Positions 23,317 to 33,221 of a DNA stretch of 64,000 nt are shown here, in pieces. The stretch covers positions 2,232,001 through 2,296,000 of the forward strand of contig NC_026657.2 in the NCBI RefSeq assembly GCF_000004075.3, given 5' to 3'. The notes under the pieces are model-generated. The model worked only from the letters and a program-made list of their open reading frames with translations. It made no database searches and had not been told where the DNA came from. This stretch comes from Cucumis sativus. Taxonomy: Eukaryota > Streptophyta > Magnoliopsida > Cucurbitales > Cucurbitaceae. Position 1 is the first letter of the stretch. Each line of letters starts with the position of its first letter. Made by a program: the position numbers and the translations under genes.

Positions 23317-24785
23317 ATGGCTTCTTCCATTGCTCTCCGAGCGCTTACCGCTTTCTCCGCACCTAAACTCATCAATCCTGTTCGCTCCGCCTCTATTCTC
23401 CCTTCCTCTGTTCCTCGTTCCTTCAACACCAATGCTCAGATGACCAACTACGACCATGATGATCGTTCTGTTGAAGTGGACCGCCGCTCTGACCGCTCCC
23501 TCTCTCGTTCTCGGGATCCTTATTCTGGTTTCGGAGGTAGTTGTTATCTTCGTCCATGCTTCACTTTTGTTCTCGTGGTTTCTTCGTTGATTCTCATGTT
23601 TCTGAATTGTTCTGCAACTTTCAATTAGTTTTTGTGTTTGATTTTTTTTTTTTTTTTTTTTTGAGTTATTTCGTTTCGGTTTGTGGAAATGGCTCTTGGA
23701 TCCTCTGGTGGAAATGAATGTTTGAGTTTGTATGTGTTGATTTATATGGAATAAATCTCTATTTCTTTTATAATTTAGTAGAGTACAAACCTATATACAA
23801 CCAAAGGGAAATAGGAAATAGTATCAGAATAATAATTATTCTAATTACGTTAATAATATGTCTTATTGTTAGTTTTTGTGGAATGTTGCGATGATATTGT
23901 CTATGAGCTTTGACGATTCTGTTCGGCGAATCTCGGCATGATTTTTTGTAATTGATTGGAGATAAGTGAAAATTTGTGTTAGCTGTTGTTGGTGGATGTT
24001 GAGCTGATCGGTCTTTTCGATCTTGTAGCTATGGAACTGTCTAAGTTGAGAGTGAACTTGCGTGTTTGTTGTTTTGATCACTCTGTTTACGAGTCTTTGG
24101 CATAAAATCTTTGGAACTCGTCATGATTTTGTGAGGATTTTGTTTAGGAATATATGCTTGATGAATGATCTCTTTGAGGAATCTAGTTCATTCGTCAATT
24201 GGATCACATTCCAAGTCTTGTTATCTGGTTCATTGAGGATCCTTGATCTGATCTGGAAATCACGCCGTTGTAGTCATTAGTTCGTTGTGGTTTAGAGGGA
24301 AATTTTGATTGTTGTTTGTTAATGCCGGATGCTTGCGCTGAACAGTGTTTGTTTGTCAATTTACAGATGTGTTCGATCCATTCTCTCAGACTAGGAGCCT
24401 AAGCCAGGTGCTGAATCTGATGGACCAGTTCATGGAGGATCCGTTTCTGGCAGCATCACGAGGAGTAGGAGCAGGATCAAGGAGGGGGTGGGACGTGAAG
24501 GAAGACGACAACTGTCTATATCTTCGTATGGACATGCCAGGACTGGGCAAAGATGATGTGAAGGTGAGTGTGGAGCAGAACACACTGATCATCAAAGGAG
24601 AGGCAGAGAAAGAATCCGAAGATGAAGAAGACCTTAGACGATTCTCGAGCCGACTGGACTTGCCTGCGAATCTGTACGAGCTGAATTCAATCAAAGCAGA
24701 GATGAAGAATGGGGTGCTGAAAGTGGCAGTGCCAAAGGTGAAGGAAGAAGAAAGGAAGGATGTGAGGCATGTTACTGTTGAGTAG
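23317..24785 (+). CDS. Mitochondrial small heat shock protein, copy 2 (two exons)
   Basis: Exon 1 is 23317-23536 and exon 2 is 24367-24785; 639 nt give 212 aa, exactly the length of copy 1, with splice sites at the same codons. The order is the same: Ala/Ser/Arg targeting peptide, Arg/Ser/Asp linker, VFDPFSQTRS, then the alpha-crystallin domain with MDMPGLGKDDVKVSVEQNTL and the C-terminal GVLKVAVPK motif. The exon 2 proteins differ at only a few positions (for example N-A-L to N-C-L and S-K-D-D to G-K-D-D), while the N-terminus has diverged more. This is a recent tandem duplication that includes promoter and intron; the intron carries an extra block of about 155 bp. Heat-induced mitochondrial chaperone function is expected. 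Confidence 0.92.
23642..23662 (+). repeat. Poly-T tract in sHSP copy 2 intron
   Basis: A run of 21 T residues, against 16 at the matching place in copy 1 (about 20365-20380). Confidence 0.75.
23728..23883. mobile_element. Insertion in the intron of sHSP copy 2
   Basis: The introns of the two copies align before GTTTGAGTTTGTATG and after the ATGTTGCGATGATATT region, but copy 2 has about 155 bp more. The block begins TGTTGATTTATATGGAATAA and is AT-rich without coding capacity. It could be a small element or LTR fragment; clear inverted ends and target duplication were not found. Confidence 0.4.
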
Positions 24786-25203
24786 TTGTTTGGAAAATGA
24801 AAATGATGCCCTTACTTTGTTTTTCTTACACTTGAATGTACAGCCTTTCTTGTTTGGTGTTTGTTTGTTATGTGCTTTGGGTTGTAAGTACAAAAGTCTC
24901 TTGTTCTTGAGATGGTGAGTAAGATGTATGGATTTCAAAGTTGTTTTTGTTAATATGATTTGCATCTGAACAAACTTTCCGTCTAATTCAAACCTTGAGC
25001 TATATTGTCTCCTAGAATCATAAAGACTCTGCTTGAGGGTGAGGAGCAACCGTGGAGTTAGGATGCGAAGGCACATTCAAATAAGGCTTATGGGGAGGTA
25101 AGTTGTAAAATTATTATGACTTTGAAATTCTACAAGCTCAACTAGTGATACACAAATAAAAGCTGTATATATAGAATAGTATATATATTTGAAAAGAATA
25201 AAT

Positions 25204-27318
25204 TTAAAAGCAACTATTTGAAAAGTGGGGGGAGGGGGATTTTAAAGAATCGCAGTTGTTCATTTGGGAATGAATAGTATTTTCTTGATTCTTGCTTTGG
25301 CATTTGACATTTCCTTTAACAATCACTTGTTTTTTTGTCACATCTATAGTCAACTCCGCTAATTCTGCATATTAACAAAAACAAAAATTGTTTAGAAAGC
25401 CTAATATAGTAAATTATCTATCATGAATAGCTTAGGATAGCTTAAGTCTTAACGTGAGATATTGTCTATTATCTGCCTCTACTCTTTGACATCCACGTCA
25501 TCATCTAACTATAGATCACGTTCATTTTTCGAGATTTTTGTGGCCTTTTCATTGTACACACGACATGACTTTAGTCTCAAAATGAGTTTAAGACGTTAGA
25601 CCTATACAGGTTTCTCTTCAAGTTTTATTAAAAATGTCTTATACCTTATAGAAATGTAGTCATTTACTTTATTAAAGTAAGCATAACTTTATGGAAGTTG
25701 AGATTGTATTATCATAGTTTTTGCAAGTTCAAATCTCTCAACCCTCAGTACCAAAAGAAATGTTGTCAAATTTTCTATATGTTTCATATGTGGTATTTCA
25801 AACTAATTTGATTCTCCGTTCTCCCATGTTGTATGCGATATTATTTATTTCCGCTGTCATATACATATCTAATGTATGCATCAACTTTATCTTTCCACAA
25901 TTTTCTTGTAACAAAATATTTGTGAGTTCTAATTAAAAACGATCATATAGAATAAGGTGAAGTTTATACTTATTATATGTGTGATATAGTTTAATTAAAA
26001 ATATTGTATAACAAAGAGTTAAAAAGGTTGATTCCTTTCATCTATATATCGCTAATTAAATTTTTTAACTCTATTCTTAAATTTTATACAATACTTTGAT
26101 ATCTTTTAAAGGAAAACTATTCTTATTAAAGAAACACTATTCATAAAAACTTCGAAGAAAAAAAGAAAAAGAAAACAAAGAATGAAACATTTAAAAATAT
26201 TTAAAAATATAATAAGATATTTTTTATCATAAAACTAACTATTTATTTGAATATGATAAAAGTAACTCTTTTGATAAACTTCGATTTATTATCTAAATTT
26301 GTATTTATTTCAATTATAACAGATAATGTATTCAAGTCGTGTTATTTTAATATATATTTTTAAATATTTTACTATATTTAAAAAATATTTTTTTTCAATC
26401 CAAGTACTTACTGAAATATAAATGTGACCATGTCAAATAATACAAAATCTAACCGAATTAGTGTAACCTATAACAAAACCAATAATTTAAGATTAATACC
26501 TGATTAAAATATGCTCTTGTGAAATTTGAATCTTTCAATTTATTCATTTATTTATTTTTAATTAAAATCAAATCTTAACAAAAACCACTAAACAAATGGA
26601 TGTGCCAAAAATATATCGTATTACATTATAATTATGCTTAATTATACATATAAAATGAGTAAATGACGAATGATGATTATACTCTTTTTTAACCTTAAAA
26701 AAATGCATATGGCCTCAATTATTTAATTAGAACTCAGATCTTGTTAAAAAGGGAAAAATAAAAATAACATATAAATTATGAAAAAAATTGCAAAAATAGA
26801 CTTTTAAAGTATAGTAGGTAACTAATTATATCTTTAACTTTTCTGTAGCTTAAAATTGATACTCTTAATTATATCCTTAACTTTTCTATAGCTTAAAATT
26901 GATACAAAGAGTTTTAAGATATGAAGAAAGTTTAAGAGTAATTGTAACTATCACATTAACTTACGAATAAGGAAAGGTTTGAAGGAAAGGTTTGAAGAAA
27001 GAATGAAAGAATCAAAGTAAGGAAAGGGATGAAAGAAGAGGAATAAGTAAATAAAAACAAAGAAATATACTAACCTGACATTTTAGAGACAATTTGAGAA
27101 ACTCTTTGGCGACAACCATTGCAACTCATATTTGCATTTATAACAATCACTTCAAACTATATAACAAAAATTGAAAAGAAAAAACATTATTGTATATATC
27201 TTTTCTATATTGTAGCATATAAAACATGCATTTTCAAACTCTAAATAATAATCGAATTAAGAAATGTTACCTTAGGGGGTGTTAGATTCTCAGAAAATAA
27301 CAAAGATTGCTTCATCAT
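25204..27318 (-). CDS. HMA (heavy-metal-associated) domain protein, three short exons
   Basis: On the minus strand exon 1 is 27318-27271 (16 codons), exon 2 is 27156-27075 (82 nt) and exon 3 is 25364-25204 (161 nt with stop TAA). The borders AAG|GTAACA, TATATAG|TTTGAA, TCAG|GTTAGT and ATGCAG|AATTAG follow GT...AG, and the 291 nt stay in frame for 96 aa. Exon 2 gives FEVIVINANMSCNGCRQRVS, with the metal-binding MxCxxC motif as MSCNGC at residues 26-31. Exon 3 gives the matching second half, ELAELTIDVTKKQVIVKGNV, the beta strands that complete the ferredoxin-like HMA fold. Such proteins bind Cu or other soft metals, or act as adaptors. There is no C-terminal CaaX box, so it is not a typical isoprenylated HIPP. 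Intron 2 is 1710 bp. Two ATG may serve as start (27318 or 27315). The gene converges on sHSP copy 2, with 418 bp between stops. Confidence 0.82.
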
Positions 27319-27351
27319 TTTGGCTTCTATTTGTCTTCTTTGTCTTTGTGT

Positions 27352-27479
27352 TTAGGCAGCCATGGAGGTTTCTGTTTGGTGAAAAAGATATTCCTAACTT
27401 TGTTTTTTCCTTTTTTTTTTTTTTCAAAGTTTTTTGGGGTTTCTCTTTCTAAATTTTCTCTCTCTAATTAGGCAGCCAT
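27352..27479 (-). promoter_or_regulatory. Leader of the HMA gene with two copies of a three-codon uORF
   Basis: Minus-strand ATGGCTGCCTAA (Met-Ala-Ala-stop) stands at 27363-27352 and again at 27479-27468, within a direct duplication of about 20 bp (TTAGGCAGCCATGGA(G/T)GTTTCT on the plus strand). A TATTTAATA sequence near 27530 and a CCAAT near 27555 on the minus strand would place both in the transcribed leader, which is inferred. Minimal uORFs of this kind can lower translation of the main frame. Confidence 0.35.
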
Positions 27480-27489
27480 GGATGTTTCT

Positions 27490-30400
27490 AAAGAATTCCT
27501 AACTTAAGTTCTTAGGGGAAAAGCTTATTAAATACACCGTTTTCTTTGCTTTATTTTATTGGCCTAATCTTTAATCTAATCTAATTAGGTTTCCCTTCTT
27601 TGACTATTTTAATTAAATGCCTTTTCAATTAACCTTTTCTTTCACATCATTCTAATCTCTCCTTTTCTTATTATATTCAAACTTGAATTTCAAGTTTTTG
27701 TAGCTAAAGAATACGTCTCGGATTATCGTTCAGTTGGTTATTATAGTCAATGAGTTACAGTAACACGCTAATTTTCGAAGTGCTTGCTATTTTAGTTTAA
27801 GTTAGTTTGTATTTCAAAGCGTATGCTATTTTTGTAGTAAGTAATTAAAAAAAGATAGTGTGAAAGTAAAATAATGAATAGCATAATTAAAAAAATACTA
27901 TAGTAAAACATCATAGCAAAAATGATTTTGAAATTAACTTTTGAAAAGTTAATTTTAAACTAAGTGTCTAAGAAGTTGTTGACTTTTTTTTCTATCGTAA
28001 AATTGACAGTAGAATTAGACACAAAATTGAAAGTTTATGTTGTGATATTTTTAGGTGTTAAAATTTGTTAATGAAAGAATATAAATATTAATTTTGTGTA
28101 CTGCTTGGTTATTTATTTAGTTTTAGGATATGACCTAATTCAAAATATTTTAAATACAACACTAAAGATATAATTAAGTGATACTAACAGAAATATTGCT
28201 GAAGTGAGGTGAATCATTCAACACAATACCTCTTCTTCTTTTCCATTTGTTGTAAAATATTTTTGTTTCACAAATGTGATGGTTTCTTTTTTCTTAGTAT
28301 ATTCCAATTTGGGTTTTATTAACTCTTTCTTAATTTAAATTACGAAGAATTTTTCTCAACAACCAAACATTTTCAACATCAATACTCAGTCCATTCTTAA
28401 AACTTATTGATGATTTTTTTTTATTAATAAAACGTCCATCTTACTAACCATTATTTAACGACTTAATAATAATTAAAACAAAGTTTAAAGAGAGATAATG
28501 GGTTTAATTTTTTTAAAAGAAAGAAAGAAAATAAGACAAAAATTTGTATGTTTTAAGTAATGGCATCGTGGGTTCATGTTCTTATCAATCTCTTCCCTTC
28601 TCATGGCTCAAATATATTAATTATTTTTTGCCATATCTTATGTTTGAGTTTATAATAATTAGTATTTGTCAATGTAAAAAAAGAAGTATGGGTACTTTGA
28701 TTAACTTATTTATATAAATTAATGAAAATTAGCTCATGATTAGTGGGAATGTTGCACCCACCTAACATAAAAGCATTAGATTTAATTATTGTAGTTTAGT
28801 ATACAAAATAAAAGAGATATATATATATATATATATAGTTTGCTTCAAAGTGAATGTGAGATTGGGTAATATTACAAATAGTTGGGAGTATGAATTGTTG
28901 TGAATAGTGGTTGAATAATGTTTAGAATTAGAATTGTTGATGGTATCGAAGTAGTTATGTGATAGAGATCGCTTTTGAACTTGCTTAACTCGAGAGAAAT
29001 GTGGTTTGGTCTCAGGGGAAGCCTATAAGACTAAGACAACATTACTTGAGAAGAGATTCTCTCAGTACATCGAGTGAAATGTATTTATACGAAGGTGGAA
29101 AAAAGTACTATAGGTAAAAGAGAGTTTCACACTAAAGGAAAACAACGTAATTGCTTAATTACTATATACTAATATTTGTGCGTCACTGAATTTAACATAT
29201 ATTTACAATTAAGTACAATGATTTCGCTTCGTATTAATACGTAAAAATATCTTTCAAAGGCACACCGTTAGTCCATAGATATAGATATTATATCACCAAA
29301 ATAGCTTATCAAACCTTGTGTTTATCAAGATCGTTACATTCTAATTACATTTGTTGACGGAATATATATGATCAAACGGTCAATTACCTTTATTTCAAAA
29401 TTTGTCTCAATAGCTAAGGTCTTATTTGGTGACTATTTTCTTTGTTTATTATCTTTTGTTTGAAAACTAAGTCGCTATTTTCCATCCAAAACATAATAAA
29501 TAATAAATAATAATATGCAAAAATTGAGTAATAAATGTTAAAGTTAATTAGAAAATAGTTAATATCGAAGAATAAAAATGGAAAAACAAAGGCAACATTA
29601 TATGGAAGTCTCCCAACATTTCAAATACTAATTATGGGAAACAAAATTCTAACCATGAATTGAATAAATAATTTAGTAGTAGTTGGACAATAATAATGCT
29701 CTTTCTTTTAATGATGAATCTTCAAACTGTTCTACCAATTTGTTTAACTAATGTTTGGCCATTTTGATGCTTCAACTTCATTATTGTTTTTATTTTGGGG
29801 TCATCTTCCTTCAAAATTCACCTAATGAGTGACATAAAAGTTGTGTATTATCGACCTCAACGTTCGAGACAATGAGTGTGTATCAATTACCATCGAAATA
29901 GAATTCTTTTACTAAGTTTTTTTTTTTAATATAATCAACATAGTTATATACATCAATATTAAATTTGTTAAAAAAATAATTTTTAACAAGTCTTTAATAC
30001 AAATAAGGATGGTGAGACTTTCTAATATACCTTTTAAGATAAGTAAAAATGATTAGACGATAAGTAGCAATGCCTTTTAACTTTTTTTTTTTTTTCTTTT
30101 TTTGGCACTCCAATTTTGGCTGTATTCTCCTAAGTTGCCTTGAAATGACCTTATTGGCCAAAGTAGATAAGGGGCAAAAGTTTCAAAAAAATTTAAAAAA
30201 TTTTTGTTTAGTTTTGGGTTACACTTTTTTAATGCAAATAAGCCAAGAGTTTGTGCTCACAAAAGGGTTGGCCCAGTGGACCACAAACCCACCAAATACC
30301 AAAATAAATGGCTTTCCCCATCGCATCCCTTCCCATCCCATCCCTTCTCCTCAACATCATCTCTATTCATACTTTATAATTACCATTTCTGACTTCTTCT

Positions 30401-31660
30401 TCTTCTTCTTCTTCTTTCCTCTTTCTATTCCCTTTCCATAACTGTCAACTCTACTAATTCAATTCTTTCCATACAAATGGAGATGTGAATTACAAAATAT
30501 TAGAATTCGAAATGACAACCAAAACTGTAAACATAAAACCAATGTTGTAAATTCTGTCAACAATATATTTGAGTTTATTATTGTTGAAATTGAGTTCATA
30601 TTTTGTACTCTCTTCAACTCAATAATTTTAAGATTTTGGTTTGCTTCTGCTCCTCTAAAAATATAATAGAAAAAAAAAAGTTAATATCATTGGTGAATAA
30701 TAAAAGCCCAAAAAGAGAACACGTTTATAAAAAAAAGAGAAAGTTTTGCCATTTTCATAATATATATATATATATATAACTGTGTGTCACATTCCTTACC
30801 CAAAGAAATTCAATCATAGATGGTTCATGAAAGCAACTCAATTGTGCACATCTATGTAGTACTTTACATTACACAACATCAAAAAAACAAACAAATATAT
30901 ACATATACATATACATACATATATATGTGTATATATATATATATATATAAACAATTTACAAAATTATATAAAAACAAATAAATAATCAAAACAAATCACC
31001 ACCATTCCTTTTGTCTATCAAAATTATATCCAAATTCCAATAATTTTCATCATAGCATACTTCTACACAACATCCACCGAGAATTATTGTATCACAACTT
31101 TGTTATAATTGACTAAACAAAAAACAAATCTCCAAATAAATTAATGTTAAAATATCATTTTGTTGTCTATTGTACTTTGTTCATATACTTTTTCTGATGA
31201 ATACCTTATCACAATTTTTACTATAAATGCTTATAAATAACGAAAGAGAAAAGAAAGAAGGTTTTTCTTAAATATCGAAGTGAACTAAATTTAAGATTTG
31301 ATAATTAAAAGTATAAAAATTGAAAAATCTATCCAGAAATTGTGCTTAATTACATTATAGGATGATTTTCATATTGAATCCTACTCACCAGAAATCTAAA
31401 TAAAAGTGTGACTATTTAAGTAACCATGTTTCTAATATCATATCTCATGAAAATGGAAGAAAGCAAATAAAAATGTAATTAATCTTTGTGACTGCCCAAA
31501 CATGGCATGTTCCCTTCAATAATAAAGTTGTTTGTTTCTTTATTGATGCTGTATATAAAATATTGAGCCTATATGAAGGATTTTTTTTTTTAAAAGAAAA
31601 GAATTCATTGCTATCTACTGCCTCTCAAACTTTAAGAATTAAGTAAAGGGAGAAAGTCAT
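27490..31660. other. Intergenic, AT-rich, microsatellites, no supported gene
   Basis: It holds a (TA)n tract at 28817-28838, another at 30760-30778 and a compound TA/CATA tract at 30893-30950. A pyrimidine-rich, promoter-like patch with CTT repeats spans about 30280-30440. The segment 28900-29350 is more complex in sequence and may be an old LTR piece, without supporting evidence. No coding exon pattern was found. Confidence 0.5.
30893..30950 (+). repeat. Compound (CATA)n/(TA)n microsatellite
   Basis: ACATATACATATACATACAT units pass into a run of TA units; the nearby (TA)n at 30760-30778 is separate. Confidence 0.7.
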
Positions 31661-31670
31661 AGAAAAATTA

Positions 31671-31753
31671 GGCCATGTTTGGAAGCCTCCAAAATTACAT
31701 ACTCTTTTATATAAAAAAAAAATTGAAGAGGGAGGCTTCAACCAAACATGACC
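31671..31753. repeat. Hairpin-forming inverted repeat
   Basis: GGCCATGTTTGGAAGCCTCC at 31671-31690 pairs with GGAGGCTTCAACCAAACATGACC at 31731-31753 around a 40-bp AT-rich loop. GGCCATGTTTGG resembles hAT-type miniature element termini. It stands downstream of the GRAS gene and could also be a foldback transcript. Confidence 0.5.
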
Positions 31754-31759
31754 CATGTG

Positions 31760-33221
31760 GCTTGATTAGTACCTGTTCCCATAACCATACAAAGAAATTT
31801 CATATTCAATATGCAAAGAGACAAGCATTTTGAGAGAATAATTGTAATTTATAAGCCTGGAAAAAAATATATATATTTTTATAACTAAGAGGTGATGGAA
31901 GTACAATACTTTAATTATCAATGTGAAATGAATCACTAACATAATCAAACAACCACTTCCTTCAATCAAACAAAAAGATATAGTTTATATCAGCTTTTTG
32001 GGTCTCCCTCAAACTAAACTATTAAGATAAAAGTTTAAACTAAACAAGATGGAGGTTTGGATCTAAACAGCAGCAAAATATTCATGTTCAAGTTTTGTCT
32101 AAGATTCCCACAACTGCATTGAAAAAACAGTTGCAACTGTCTATGAATGTCAATCTATTATGTCATCGAAAAGAGTGATGGGTTACAACATACTAACAAT
32201 ATTTTGCAAAATCTAAGGTACAAGATATGCATCATCCAAGAAAATATCCTTAAGGGATGATGCAAGAAGCTTAGTCAATAAAAACTTGCATTCGATCTCT
32301 TTTTGTAGAGATGACATCGGAGTGAGAACTAAAACAAAGAAAGACTTTGTGCATATTTTGAGTTCGAAGGGCAATTTACATTCTAAGTTCAAGCTAAAAA
32401 CAAAAAAAAAGCATGATAAAAGAGTTTGAGATTTATGGAGATACACCCCAACTCGACATGGGAACTAGCCAACCTCTTTCAAAGATTAGTGAAACCAGGT
32501 CACGAGATTAGCACAAGTTAAAGTTGCCTCCTAAGTTATCCCAAAAGAGAGAAACAAACATAATAAGATATCACTATGTTAGGAGATTTCCAGCTTGGTA
32601 GTGTACTTAGAAAGCTAAAGCCAAAGCTAGAATATCTAAATCAAGGTATATTTCTTTTTGGCTGAACTTAACCATCATAGTGGCCATCTACCTAGGAATT
32701 AATACAGTCCAGCCCGGACATGCCCGAACACCCACCAATGTCATTTTCAAAGCATTTTGGGTTTGTTCAAACTGGATCAGAAACACAGAGCTTCTAGTAC
32801 GAACATTGTCACCACTACTGTTCTATCTCAATAAACTGCATGTTCTCTCTCAAACTCAGGTATTAGGTTCAAACAAGCAAAACAACCAATATAACAAGAA
32901 AGATGTGCATTTCATATAAAAAAAACATGAGACATAGTCAAAGAGAAGATGAAGACCAGAGCAACAATGACAATTTTTTGCAAAAGAAATAATATACTAA
33001 CATGCTTGTAGTTAGATTTTTAGTTACACTAAGGAAGCTAGTTTGTCTGGACTTAAATGAATCAAGTGCAGAAAATGTTGCAAGAATGACCGGTAATGAA
33101 AGTTAAGCTGCTTAAGAGATACCACAAAACAGTTCAATATTATTGATGATTAATTATACTGAGTAGATAAATTGGAACCTCTGCATAATAAGAGTCGCTA
33201 AGAACCCAATCTTCCCCTTTT
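31760..33221 (-). other. 3' flank of the GRAS gene, no separate gene seen
   Basis: The nearer part is likely 3' untranslated region. The stretch 32650-32860 is visibly less AT-rich, but neither strand gives a convincing reading frame or family motif. The polyadenylation site could not be placed. Confidence 0.4.
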
